The translations under genes were made by a program, and so were the position numbers. From assembly GCF_002208115.1 (NCBI RefSeq), contig NZ_CP020946.1, positions 248,001 to 312,000 of the forward strand: 64,000 nt of DNA, written 5' to 3'. Below, piece after piece: positions 25,020 to 33,423 of the stretch. Source of the stretch: Bdellovibrio bacteriovorus. Lineage in GTDB: Bacteria; Bdellovibrionota; Bdellovibrionia; Bdellovibrionales; Bdellovibrionaceae. A model generated the notes under the pieces. It was not told where the DNA came from. It searched no databases and saw nothing but the letters and a program-made list of their open reading frames with translations. Numbering within the stretch: position 1 is the first letter of the stretch; each line of letters opens with the position of its first letter.

Positions 25020-26770
25020 CGAACAGTCACGTTCGTGCGATCCGTAATATATTTCAGCAGTGTTTCACGGCTGATGCCGCGTTCTTTCAACGGGCCCTGG
25101 GTGCTGATGTGCCCGGTTTCTTTGATCCAGCTTTTCACGGTTGAAAGTGTCGATTTGGAAGTCGGAACAAATCCCGCCGCCAAATCCAGGCAGATCCCCC
25201 GGGCCGCGCCGGCCTTGGGTGAATAGTCGTGGGATACAAAGATCCCGTTGTAGCGCCATTTGTTGTCGCGATCGATGTCAGGATAGACTTTACGGTTTAA
25301 TTGCGCCCACACATCGCAGTACTCGGCATTGTTCATGTCCGAGCGCAACTGATAAGCAAAAGTCTGCACGGAATCCAGAATCCAGTCCGTCAATTCCGGC
25401 TGCAGGGCCGTTGCTAATTCGGAGCGGAGCTTTGTAAATTTCAAGGTACTGACACGAAGTTTTGGATCGAACAGGGCCTGGGGCACCAAGTCCGGATAGC
25501 GGGATCCGTTTTGTTTCGCCCAGATTTGCGTCGCTTCATAGTTCACGCAGGAATCAAAGAATGACACCGGCATATGACCCAGCAAAGTCTGATAGAAAGG
25601 CTGACGGCACGCTTTCAGAACGCGCTCTTTGTCGGTGTTGGTCAGGCCGTCGTCGCGGTCGATCTCTTTTTGGAATTTTTTTGAAACGCCGGTGTCACCG
25701 CAGTTTTTACTGGAGGTGTATTCCTGTCCGTCGTGCACCAGATACTTGATCAGGTTGTACTTTTCTGCGGATTTTTTCTTCAGCAGATTCGGACTAAAGC
25801 GGTAGGCCGTCACGCTTTCGGCGAAATCTTCAAAAGGGTTCGATTCGCCATAGCGGGAAACGAAAGGGTGACCCTGCAGGGCTTTTTTCTTTTCAACTTC
25901 AAAGCCGCCGGCTTTGGATTCTTTCCAGTTGCTCAGTTCCAGCCATGTCACGGAACGATCATAGTCTGAAAACTGATTGTCCGAATGGTTGTGGGCGATT
26001 TCGTGATAAAGCGTGTACTGACGCATGATCGAGGACTGTTCAGACCAGGAATCGAAAAGTTCGATTGAGGCATTGGCCAGAACTTTCCCGCCGTCATTGC
26101 CGTAAGAGGCCCGGGTGTAGCCGCGTTTGAACTTGATCAGTTGTTTGTTGAATCCAAATGGCAGTTGGTCCGGTTTCACCAGTTCGAAAGTGCGAATGAC
26201 ATCGGCGATCTCGCCAGCGGTGAAAAGGGAGGCGCTGGTAAATGAATAAGGCGAGGTGTTCACATCGAACCTGTCCATCAGGTAAAGCATCTGCGGACCA
26301 ACATCTGCGCCGAAAATCTTTTGAGCCGCGCAAAGAGCCTTGTCACAGCCGGGCCCGATTTTAAACTCTTTCTGAAAGTCCTTGATCACTTTTTCCGGAG
26401 ACGCGCTTTCGCGTCCCAAAGTCAGCAGACGGCTGAAGGCCAGAACCAGATGGGGGCGTTCATTGTTCAGGACAACCCCCGCGACCTCGTGGGTGCCGGC
26501 TTCATAGCCGTCTTCGACGGGAAGATTTTTATAGTAGCGCTGAATTTCTTCGGTGGTGACGGGCAGCTTTAAACGGCACACAGCGGACTTGACCTGGCGT
26601 TCGTTGGCGGCCCACCAGTCAAGTTCTTCAGCGGCTGGCGTTCGTTTGTGGGGAGGAAGAGGCACGACCTTGTCTGTCAGGAGTGAACTTTCATTCACCG
26701 GTGTTTTGGTCAGATGAGTGCATGCGGAAAGTACAAAAACGGCTGCCAAAATCAGGCGGGATAAAAACAA
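25016..26770 (-). CDS. Zincin-like lipoprotein (HExxH)
   Basis: 584 residues from a TTG at 26770, six bases after GAGGAG. A lipoprotein signal (FLSRLILAAVFVLSACTHL) gives a lipidated Cys17. Around residue 256 is YTLYHEIAHNHSDN, an H-E-x-x-H zinc motif with a nearby D/N-rich stretch, so a metallopeptidase activity is possible. The rest, with paired cysteines (CDKALC, SSKNCGDTG, DSCVNY, EYCDVW), is not a family I recognise. Likely anchored on the periplasmic side of a membrane. It has no close operon partner. Confidence 0.7.
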   Translation of the reverse strand: MFLSRLILAAVFVLSACTHLTKTPVNESSLLTDKVVPLPPHKRTPAAEELDWWAANERQVKSAVCRLKLPVTTEEIQRYYKNLPVEDGYEAGTHEVAGVVLNNERPHLVLAFSRLLTLGRESASPEKVIKDFQKEFKIGPGCDKALCAAQKIFGADVGPQMLYLMDRFDVNTSPYSFTSASLFTAGEIADVIRTFELVKPDQLPFGFNKQLIKFKRGYTRASYGNDGGKVLANASIELFDSWSEQSSIMRQYTLYHEIAHNHSDNQFSDYDRSVTWLELSNWKESKAGGFEVEKKKALQGHPFVSRYGESNPFEDFAESVTAYRFSPNLLKKKSAEKYNLIKYLVHDGQEYTSSKNCGDTGVSKKFQKEIDRDDGLTNTDKERVLKACRQPFYQTLLGHMPVSFFDSCVNYEATQIWAKQNGSRYPDLVPQALFDPKLRVSTLKFTKLRSELATALQPELTDWILDSVQTFAYQLRSDMNNAEYCDVWAQLNRKVYPDIDRDNKWRYNGIFVSHDYSPKAGAARGICLDLAAGFVPTSKSTLSTVKSWIKETGHISTQGPLKERGISRETLLKYITDRTNVTVR

Positions 26771-26885
26771 GCGTAACTCCTCAGAAGTAGATCCAATATT
26801 GTCTTTTCGGAGAAGGTCCGAAGGGCTTAACAGCGCCCTTCAGAAATCTCAAATTAACACAGGACTTTCAGAGAGGAATTCGCGA

Positions 26886-27404
26886 TTAGAAACTTTCGAA
26901 GGTGCCTTTTTCGCGATTCTTGCGAACCTGAGGCACATTGAACACCTGGTTGTGGAAGGAAATGTAGAATCCCGGTTGCAGAAGTTTAGCTGACAGCAGG
27001 GCTTCGGTGACATTCTGAGCGGCATCGCTGTCGTCAAAACCCATTGGGATCATGGCGCCAGTGAAGACCACAGGAACTTTCGGTGTGCCGATTTCTTTAA
27101 AGCAGTGTTCGGCAGAAACGTGCATGGTGTCGGTTCCATGCAGAACGACGATCGGGCTTCCACGCTGCATTTGATCTTTGACCGTGGCAGAAATCAGGGC
27201 GCGGTCCTCATCTGTCATGTACAGGGAGTCTTTGCTCAGCAGGGGATACACCATGATATTGGTGTACGGCAGACGCATCTTGGAAAGAATGCGGTTTTTA
27301 ATGCTGGTGCCTCTGTTTTCCAGAGATCCATCGAACTCATTATAAGTTTTTTCGATGGTGCCACCGGTGGTGATAATGATGACGTCTTGAATAGCTGTGC
27401 CCAT
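26886..27404 (-). CDS. Single-domain L-asparaginase-like protein
   Basis: 172 residues from the ATG at 27404. It has the N-terminal asparaginase domain only: ITTGGTIEKTYNE (nucleophile Thr, probably T13), VVLHGTDTMHVSAE (second Thr-Asp motif) and VVFTGAMIPMGFDDSDAAQNVTEALL. Full-length type I/II enzymes are ~330 residues with a second domain, which is absent here. Stand-alone versions of this length occur in other proteobacteria, so it is probably not a fragment. The real substrate is uncertain. Divergent from a VOC gene. Confidence 0.85.
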   Translation of the reverse strand: MGTAIQDVIIITTGGTIEKTYNEFDGSLENRGTSIKNRILSKMRLPYTNIMVYPLLSKDSLYMTDEDRALISATVKDQMQRGSPIVVLHGTDTMHVSAEHCFKEIGTPKVPVVFTGAMIPMGFDDSDAAQNVTEALLSAKLLQPGFYISFHNQVFNVPQVRKNREKGTFESF

Positions 27405-27510
27405 GGTCCGAGATCCTATGTCAACTTTCGGAGGCTGGCAAGAAAAGCAAGAAAGCGGATGCTCGCGGAAAAGGCCCTGTGTTAGCATCTGAGTGCAAGC
27501 GAGGTGGATT

Positions 27511-27936
27511 ATGGAAGCACGACTGACGATGATCACGCTGGGCGTTCAAAACCTGGCAGTATCCCGCGAATTCTATGAAAAGGGACTGAAGTGGCCCGTT
27601 TCATCAGCAAGCAATGAAAACGTGGTCTTCCTGCGCACCGGCGGAGTGGTTTTGGCACTGTTTCCTTCCGAGGAGCTGGCAAAAGACGCCGGTGTCGATC
27701 CGCAGGGCAGTGGCTTTCGGGATTTCACCATCGCGCACAATGTGAACAGCAAAGAGGAAGTGGCCAGAGTGCTGGCACAGGCTGAAAAAGCCGGAGGCCG
27801 CATAATTAAACCTGCCCAGGATGTGTTCTGGGGAGGTCATAGTGGATACTTTGAAGATCCGGATCGTTTCCTGTGGGAAGTGGCGTGGAATCCTATGGCG
27901 CCACTGAACGAAAAAGGCGAGATGCAACTGCCTTAG
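27511..27936 (+). CDS. VOC-family (glyoxalase-like) protein
   Basis: 141 residues from the ATG at 27511 after GAGGTGG. The VOC fold is clear: LTMITLGVQNLAVSREFYEKGLKWPV at the start, VVFLRTGGVVLALFPSEELAKDAG, and the C-terminal GGHSGYFEDPDRFLWEVAWNP. The ending E-V-A-W-N-P places it in the lactoylglutathione-lyase-like subgroup of unknown substrate. Divergent from the asparaginase-like gene, so the two share a promoter region of about 100 bases. Confidence 0.9.
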   Translation: MEARLTMITLGVQNLAVSREFYEKGLKWPVSSASNENVVFLRTGGVVLALFPSEELAKDAGVDPQGSGFRDFTIAHNVNSKEEVARVLAQAEKAGGRIIKPAQDVFWGGHSGYFEDPDRFLWEVAWNPMAPLNEKGEMQLP

Positions 27937-27949
27937 TTCGCCTGCTGTC

Positions 27950-28429
27950 CTACCAGATATTGATAATGTCGTATTCGCGAATCTGAGGGCCGTTTTCGAC
28001 AACGGCCACGCCGCCGACCTTCTGATCCAGAAGTGCTTCGCCCAAAGGGCTGTTCGGTGTGACCACCTGAATGTTCTTTCCTTCAAACTGCACATTGACG
28101 CCGCCGCCTTTGGCAAGAATGAAGAAGAAGCTGGTTTTGCCGTTATGCTCAACTTCGATGACCGCCGAAGACGAAATGCCGTCGTTGGGTCCGAAGTCAC
28201 GCACCGACAGGTGTTTTAGCAGCAACAAAACCTCTTCAATGTCGGCAATGCGCTTGGCTTGTCCACGCGCCAGATAAGAAGCCTCAAGGCCACGGGTGTC
28301 GTATTCGTTTTCAGCTTTGCTTTCTTCATTGGTGGCCGCATCGATAGTAGCTTTAACAGCCTCTTTAAGAGCAGTCATGTCCGCGACAAGTTGTGTGCGA
28401 ATGGCTTCAATCAGTTTCTTTTTATCCAA
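27950..28429 (-). CDS. GreA/GreB-type transcription-factor-like protein
   Basis: 159 residues from a TTG at 28429 behind AGGTG. The N-terminal half is helical and highly charged (TNEESKAENEYDTRGLEASYLARGQAKRIADIEEVLLLLKHL), like the Gre coiled coil or its relatives. The C-terminal half has the FKBP-like Gre domain with the signature NSPLGEALLDQKVGG. It may bind RNA polymerase; whether it has the acidic coiled-coil tip needed for transcript cleavage cannot be judged by eye. It lies downstream of hsp20, separated by a terminator. Confidence 0.8.
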   Translation of the reverse strand: MDKKKLIEAIRTQLVADMTALKEAVKATIDAATNEESKAENEYDTRGLEASYLARGQAKRIADIEEVLLLLKHLSVRDFGPNDGISSSAVIEVEHNGKTSFFFILAKGGGVNVQFEGKNIQVVTPNSPLGEALLDQKVGGVAVVENGPQIREYDIINIW

Positions 28430-28488
28430 GGGACACCTCTGTCGTCAGTATCGTCTTTTGTGTGGACACAGGCAATCGATAAAATAGA

Positions 28489-28517
28489 AGAGGGCTTGAC
28501 GGGGAATCAAGCCCTCT
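28489..28517 (-). terminator. Terminator of the hsp20 transcript
   Basis: Eleven-pair stem AGAGGGCTTGA / TCAAGCCCTCT with a seven-base loop, followed on the minus strand by a U-rich tail (TCTATTTTAT). It ends the hsp20 operon before the Gre-like gene. Confidence 0.85.
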
Positions 28518-28534
28518 GAGGGAAGGAAGAAGGA

Positions 28535-29026
28535 TTAGTGGGACGAAGATGCGGACTTGTTGTCTTCGGCTGCGGAGCTTTTGGCTGCTAACAGCTTGTC
28601 GAAGAAACCCCCTTTTTGAGTTTGAATTTCAATTCTTTGGGCTTTCGCCACCGGAGCTTTCGGCAGATAAATGCTGAGAACTCCGTCTTCGTGATGGGCT
28701 TCAATTTTTGCGCCATCGACGGTGTCGGGAACGGTGAAGCTGCGACTGAAAGTGCTTAACACTTTTTCATCACGCTTTCGTTCGCCTGAGATGGTCAGAA
28801 GATTTCCGTTCATCTCGATTTGAATGTTTTCTTTTTTGAATCCAGGCAGATCAACACTCAGTAAGTAATGATCTTCGGATTCGGCCACTTCACATGTGGG
28901 TTTAAATAGACGCTCCTGATTCTCGGTGAAGGGGACCGCTGCAAGATTTTCAAACATACGATCCATCTCTTCAAAGATATTGGATGTCATTCTGCGAGTG
29001 GGCCAATAAGGTGTAATCAGTCTCAT
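28535..29026 (-). CDS. Hsp20/alpha-crystallin small heat-shock protein
   Basis: 163 residues. The alpha-crystallin domain spans about 43-140: PTCEVAESEDHYLLSVDLPGFKKENIQIEMNGNLLTISGERKRDEK and the signature DGVLSIYLPKAPV. A short N-terminal arm (MTSNIFEEMDRMFENL) precedes it, and a C-terminal R-I-E-I motif provides oligomer contacts. It holds unfolding proteins in the cytosol. The ribosome site (AAAGGAGGT) lies within the end of the preceding 58-codon gene, whose TAA overlaps this ATG (TAATG), so translation is coupled. Confidence 0.95.
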   Translation of the reverse strand: MRLITPYWPTRRMTSNIFEEMDRMFENLAAVPFTENQERLFKPTCEVAESEDHYLLSVDLPGFKKENIQIEMNGNLLTISGERKRDEKVLSTFSRSFTVPDTVDGAKIEAHHEDGVLSIYLPKAPVAKAQRIEIQTQKGGFFDKLLAAKSSAAEDNKSASSSH

Positions 29027-29202
29027 TATAAACCTCCTTTGCAGGTTTCGTTCTTACACTCTAACGATGTGGTGGCTTGTGCGACTGTCAAGTTCGGGGG
29101 ATCAAAAATTTTTGCGCCAACCACAACCAAAGCTGTCAGATAAAGTGCAATCAGAAGTTCTTTAATAAGATGTTTTATTGAAAAAGAATCGGTTCGTCTC
29201 AT
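29026..29202 (-). CDS. 58-residue membrane peptide, translationally coupled to hsp20
   Basis: Small gene from the ATG at 29202, with AAAGGAGG about nine bases upstream. Sequence features: a basic start (MRRTDSFSIKHLIKE), one transmembrane helix (LLIALYLTALVVVGAKIF) and an outer tail with two cysteines (SLECKNETCKGGL). The last codons encode the hsp20 ribosome site. No family recognised. It could target or sense the envelope under heat stress, or serve as a leader for hsp20 translation. Coding status rests on the good ribosome site, the TM helix and the overlap. Confidence 0.65.
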   Translation of the reverse strand: MRRTDSFSIKHLIKELLIALYLTALVVVGAKIFDPPNLTVAQATTSLECKNETCKGGL

Positions 29203-29260
29203 GACCAACAACCTCCTTTCGTGGGTCAAAAAGAGGAACTTCAAATCAGTTTGTTGCCAT

Positions 29261-29290
29261 AAATCTGGGTCCGATATTTTTGTTGTCAAG
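29261..29290 (-). promoter_or_regulatory. Candidate sigma-32-like heat-shock promoter
   Basis: On the minus strand, CTTGACA at 29290-29284, then a 14-base spacer, then CCCAGATTT at 29269-29261. This resembles the sigma-32 consensus (CTTGAAA, 13-15 bases, CCCCATnT). It lies about 60 bases upstream of the peptide/hsp20 operon. Confidence 0.5.
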
Positions 29291-29373
29291 CTGCGTGCAA
29301 GTGCTTGTTATTTGTCAATAATTTTAGGACTCTGGATGAACGTGTTAGGATGGATCTATCTGTGAGGTCGAAT

Positions 29374-30744
29374 GTGAAGGTGGCAATTGCCGGAGCCAGC
29401 GGTTTTGTTGGCAAGGCCCTGATCCAGGAACTGCAAGGACATCATGAAATCGTTGCGCTTAGCCGGTCCAGTAAAAAGGATTCGGCTGCTGGCATCGAGT
29501 GGCGGTCCTGTGATCTGTTCAGTCTGCTGGATGCGGAAAAAGCTTTGGAGGGCTGTGACGTTGCCGTTTATCTTGTGCATTCCATGCGCCCCTCGGCCCA
29601 ACTGACTCAAGGGACCTTTGAAGACTTTGATTTGATTGTCGCGGATAACTTTGTGCGTGCCGCAGAAACCTGCGGAGTCAAACGCATCTTCTATCTGGGT
29701 GGCATGTGCCCTGAAAATTCTCAAGAAATGTCCCGGCACCTGCACAGCCGTCAAGAGGTTGAAGGTGTTTTTAAAACCAGTCGCATCCCCGCAACAATTC
29801 TGCGGGCGGCAGTGATACTGGGGCCTGAGGGTTCATCCTTTCATATAATGACCCGCTTGGTGGACCGATTGCCAGCCATGGTCTGTCCAAAATGGACCAG
29901 TACGCAAAGCCAGCCGGTGGCCTTAAAGGATGTTGTGCGAAGTCTGCGCTACTGTATTGAAACCGCAGAAACCCAGAATCATATTTATGATATCGGCGGT
30001 CCGGATGTGATCAGCTATCTTGATATGATGAAGATGATCGCGCGCATGCAGGGGCTTAAGCGGGCGCTGTTGCCAATTCCCCTTTTAAGCCCGCGACTGT
30101 CCACCTTATGGGTGTGCCTTGTGACTGGCGCCCCGAAAGCCCTGGTGGCACCTTTGGTGGAAGGATTGCGATCCACCTTGCTGGTCAGTGACAAGCGTCG
30201 ACTGAATATTCCGGGATACAAGTTCATGCCGGTAGCTGAAGCGCTAGAAGAGGCGCTTTCTGAATTTACAGAAAAGAAGACGCCGCTGGCATTTCAAAAA
30301 AGCCCCCTGGGCAGCTATGAAGTGCGCTCTGTGCAAAGGCTGCTGATTCCGGAAGGGGTCACTGCGGATGAGGTGGCGCGTGCTTACATGGAATTCTTAC
30401 CCAGCATGCGACCAGGCCTGATGAAGGTGGAAGTCAACGGACGCTGGGTGAACTTCTGCTGGAGTTTTCCGTATGTGCGCCTTTTAATTCTGGAGTATTC
30501 TCCTGAAAGAAGCTGGTCGCATCGTCAGTTGTTTTATGTGCGCGGGGGACTGCTGGCGCAAAAAACAGTGCGGGGGCGCCTGGAGTTCAGGGAAACCCTG
30601 GGTGGAAAGGCTGTTATCGCAGCCATTCACGAGTTCAAACCCCGTATGCCGTGGTTCTTGTACCGGTGGACCCAGGCATTGTTTCATATCTGGGTTATGC
30701 GTCAGTTCGGACTTTACTTGAATCGACCCAAGTCAGCGCGTTAG
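29374..30744 (+). CDS. NAD(P)-binding atypical SDR fused to DUF2867
   Basis: 456 residues from a GTG at 29374, six bases after GAGG; upstream starts lack a ribosome site. N-terminal Rossmann fold: KVAIAGASGFVGKALIQEL (G-x-x-G-x-x-G), then VAVYLVHSM, VKRIFYLGG and a region typical of NmrA/atypical SDR proteins. The C-terminal part (about 310-456: YEVRSVQRLLIPEGVTADEV ... WSHRQLFYVRGGLLAQ ... GRLEFRETL) matches DUF2867. This is a known two-domain architecture of unknown substrate. Followed 22 bases later by a TM2 protein. Confidence 0.85.
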   Translation: MKVAIAGASGFVGKALIQELQGHHEIVALSRSSKKDSAAGIEWRSCDLFSLLDAEKALEGCDVAVYLVHSMRPSAQLTQGTFEDFDLIVADNFVRAAETCGVKRIFYLGGMCPENSQEMSRHLHSRQEVEGVFKTSRIPATILRAAVILGPEGSSFHIMTRLVDRLPAMVCPKWTSTQSQPVALKDVVRSLRYCIETAETQNHIYDIGGPDVISYLDMMKMIARMQGLKRALLPIPLLSPRLSTLWVCLVTGAPKALVAPLVEGLRSTLLVSDKRRLNIPGYKFMPVAEALEEALSEFTEKKTPLAFQKSPLGSYEVRSVQRLLIPEGVTADEVARAYMEFLPSMRPGLMKVEVNGRWVNFCWSFPYVRLLILEYSPERSWSHRQLFYVRGGLLAQKTVRGRLEFRETLGGKAVIAAIHEFKPRMPWFLYRWTQALFHIWVMRQFGLYLNRPKSAR

Positions 30745-30766
30745 TCTTAAGTGCAAGGAGGCCCGC

Positions 30767-31162
30767 ATGGCCAAATCAGATCATTCCAGCTTTATCGGTT
30801 ATATTCTTTGGATTTTTGGTTTCATGGGCGCACACCGTTTTTATTTCGGCAAATCCATCACCGGGACCATCTGGTTTTTCACCTTCGGCCTGGCGGGCAT
30901 TGGCTGGCTGATTGATATTTTTCTGATCCCAAGCATGAGCCGCAGTGCCCAGCGCAGTTATCGCAGTGGACGTGTGGACTATAACGTCAGCTGGATTCTG
31001 CTGACGTTCCTGGGAATCTTTGGTGTGCACCGATTCTATATGGGCAAATGGCTGTCAGGTTTGATCTGGCTTTGTACCGGCGGTCTTTTCCTGATCGGTT
31101 ACTTGTATGACTATTGGACTTTGAATGAGCAGATTTCCGACGTGAACCGCGAGGCGGCTTAA
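30767..31162 (+). CDS. Double TM2-domain membrane protein
   Basis: 131 residues made of two TM2 units in tandem. Unit 1: FIGYILWIFGFMGAHRFYFGKSITGTIWFFTFGLAGIGWLIDIF. Unit 2: SWILLTFLGIFGVHRFYMGKWLSGLIWLCTGGLFLIGYLYDYW. Each has the G-x-x-G-x-H-R-F-Y-x-G-K motif and two helices, so the protein has four. Bacterial TM2 proteins are of unknown function. The last 108 bases overlap the 3' end of the convergent glycosyltransferase gene. AGGAGG lies upstream of the ATG. Confidence 0.9.
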   Translation: MAKSDHSSFIGYILWIFGFMGAHRFYFGKSITGTIWFFTFGLAGIGWLIDIFLIPSMSRSAQRSYRSGRVDYNVSWILLTFLGIFGVHRFYMGKWLSGLIWLCTGGLFLIGYLYDYWTLNEQISDVNREAA

Positions 31163-32866
31163 CCACGCAGCCCCCAGCGATCCCCAGCTGATCAAAAGCG
31201 CATCAAAGGGAACGCGGAAACGGTTTTCCGATTTAAAGAACCACACCGTCAAAAACAGCGAAAGCATCAGAAGAATTGTCGCTTTGTTAAAGGGTTCTTC
31301 TGACTTTCGCAGCACCAACAGACCCAGTAGGGTCAGTGGCAGCATGGCATAATAGAAAAAACTTTCCCAAGGATAGTAAAGTTCCTTGGTGGGGTTTGAA
31401 ATGATCGGCCACAGTGGATTTCCCCACGCCAGATAGTAGATATATCTCATACTTGAAACCAGCACGGCCGGATTTTTAGCCACACACTTCAGACCTTCCT
31501 TCCAGAAATAGGCCTGATTGGTGAAAGGCTGATCCCACTGTTTGAATGTTCGTTCGTTGGTAAAGTGAAACAGCGGAGACATCCAGCGCGCGCCAGACGA
31601 ATCGGCGTTGTCTTTGGACGGGCATTTGCCTTCGATAAAGTTTAAAGCCCCGGCCGTGGGTCCCAGCTGGGGTTTGCCATAGTGTTTCCACGTCCAAGCC
31701 ATGTGGGGAACCACGATCAGCAGGCAGCCGATGGCCATCACCGTCACTTTTATAAATGCGCGCGTAAAGTGATGGCGTTCACGGTAAAGCAGCCACAGGC
31801 CCAGAATCGGAATAAAGAACGCATGATTGCCCTTGAAATAAAACGCCACGGCCAGAAGAAGCCCCATAAGGAAATAGCCGGACAGCTTTTCATTTTTAAA
31901 GGTCTTCATCATCAGCCACAGGAACAGCGTGATTAAAAAGGCATAGGCATTTTCCGCCATGTGGAATGTCGCAAATCCGGCAAGGGGAATATAGGTTGCG
32001 GAAATAAGAGCCGAGAAAGCCCCCGCCAAAGCGCCAAAGCGTTCCCGTACCATCAGATAAATTAAGACGACTGTTCCCCAGGACAAAAACACCTGGGACC
32101 AGTTGAAAAGCTCAAAACCGCCAAGCTGACGCAGCCACAGACTCCACAATGTGAAGCCGGCAGGCTGGAAAAGCTGGCTCAGGGTGTATTCACCGCGCAT
32201 GATTTCCTCGCCGCGGTGAAAGTATCCTGCCATGTCCGAAAACAGACTGAATTCCGGAGGGGCTTTTATAAACACCAGCCAAAAACGGAATAAGAAGGCG
32301 CCGCCTAGAACAGCGGCGATGAAAGCCCGTTCAGCCAGAGGCACCGGCAGCTTCGTCATAAGCATCATCATCAAAGAGACCACAACCAGTGCCAGGCCCA
32401 GGGCCACGGGAAGATCGGTCCAGTCTTTTTCAAGCAGGACACCGTAGCTGTCGCCCTTGGTGCTACCGGCAAAGTGCCAGGTGGTTTCTTTGGCAAGGCT
32501 TGCACCCGTGTTGTTTAATTTGAATCCGGCCAAGTTATCACAGCGGGTGTTTAGATCCGTGGGTAAGTTCCAGTCGCCGTGCTGAGTGCTCATCTCATGC
32601 ACGCAGTTCATGGTGCGAAGCTTAAGATGTTTCAAAGGATAGATCATCGGGGTGGTGGTGAACTTAACCCAGTAAAGGCCTTCGCGTTCGGGATTCATGT
32701 CCTGAAACTGAAAGCTCGCCAGGGAGTCCTGAACGGTGTTTAGATCCGGTTTGATGATTTCAATATTGTGGGCGCGAGGAGTCAGCAGAAACAGCCAGCT
32801 CATTGCCAGAGTGAAAAGGACAAGGCCCAGGCCGAAGAATACGTTGGATTTCAAAGAGTTTTTCAT
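31055..32866 (-). CDS. GT39-like membrane glycosyltransferase (PMT family)
   Basis: 603 residues with one N-terminal helix (VFFGLGLVLFTLAMSWLFLLT), a ~100-residue soluble insert and then about ten helices. The first periplasmic loop after helix 2 carries PPEFSLFSDMAGYFHRGEEIM; its acidic pair fits the catalytic loop of GT39/PMT and ArnT-type enzymes, which use polyprenyl-linked sugars on the periplasmic side. LMVRERFGALAGAFSALISATYIPLA and related segments follow the usual pattern. Acceptor (protein, lipid A or glycan) unknown. Its last 36 codons are antisense to the TM2 gene. Confidence 0.75.
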   Translation of the reverse strand: MKNSLKSNVFFGLGLVLFTLAMSWLFLLTPRAHNIEIIKPDLNTVQDSLASFQFQDMNPEREGLYWVKFTTTPMIYPLKHLKLRTMNCVHEMSTQHGDWNLPTDLNTRCDNLAGFKLNNTGASLAKETTWHFAGSTKGDSYGVLLEKDWTDLPVALGLALVVVSLMMMLMTKLPVPLAERAFIAAVLGGAFLFRFWLVFIKAPPEFSLFSDMAGYFHRGEEIMRGEYTLSQLFQPAGFTLWSLWLRQLGGFELFNWSQVFLSWGTVVLIYLMVRERFGALAGAFSALISATYIPLAGFATFHMAENAYAFLITLFLWLMMKTFKNEKLSGYFLMGLLLAVAFYFKGNHAFFIPILGLWLLYRERHHFTRAFIKVTVMAIGCLLIVVPHMAWTWKHYGKPQLGPTAGALNFIEGKCPSKDNADSSGARWMSPLFHFTNERTFKQWDQPFTNQAYFWKEGLKCVAKNPAVLVSSMRYIYYLAWGNPLWPIISNPTKELYYPWESFFYYAMLPLTLLGLLVLRKSEEPFNKATILLMLSLFLTVWFFKSENRFRVPFDALLISWGSLGAAWLSRLAVHVGNLLIQSPIVIQVTDQEKTAGTKPDQT

Positions 32867-32918
32867 GGCTGGGGACTTTCTACTGAAAGGAACTCCCTGC
32901 CTTCAAGTTACGAAACCC

Positions 32919-33344
32919 TTAGTGAACAAGTCGTAATAGAGACGTGTTGTGGAAAAAGACCAACAACAAATACGGCAGGGTGGTGGTCACCAGCACGCCC
33001 CAGGGTTTTGGGTTGTGCAGGATATGCAGGCCTGAAATTACGAAAATCAAGGGGGCGAACACCACCAGCGTGGCCGGAACCGCGAAATTCAGCAGAAGAA
33101 CGGCGCCACCGATGATCTCCATTAATTTGACCGTGGGCATGATAAAGCGGGTTTCAAGGCAGGCATTCACAAAGGCATCGATCTTGGGATCTGAAGGTGG
33201 AATCTTCACCCAGTGGAAGAAGCCGTTCAGGCCCCAGAAAAACATTTGCAGTCCAAAAATCCACCGGCAGACAATCTCGATGTATTCAATCATGCTGTCA
33301 GTGTAGCGGAAGGGTCCGGGCAGATCAATGCGGGATTCTTGCAT
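32919..33344 (-). CDS. DoxX-like membrane protein
   Basis: 141 residues from the ATG at 33344 (a second ATG at 33293 is possible; ribosome sites are weak for both). Four helices with the DoxX pattern: IVCRWIFGLQMFFWGLNGFFHWVKIPP, then MPTVKLMEIIGGAVLLLNFAVPATLVVFAPLIFVISGLHIL. It is related in pattern to the DoxX-like protein at 10481-10870. Function unknown. Its 5' end lies 80-130 bases from the divergent methyltransferase. Confidence 0.8.
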   Translation of the reverse strand: MQESRIDLPGPFRYTDSMIEYIEIVCRWIFGLQMFFWGLNGFFHWVKIPPSDPKIDAFVNACLETRFIMPTVKLMEIIGGAVLLLNFAVPATLVVFAPLIFVISGLHILHNPKPWGVLVTTTLPYLLLVFFHNTSLLRLVH

Positions 33345-33423
33345 GATTCTTACCACTGGACTTCGCCAAACCTCCAATTGCCATGAACCCCTTGATAGCT
33401 TTGGAAAAGACAGGGAGGTCGAT

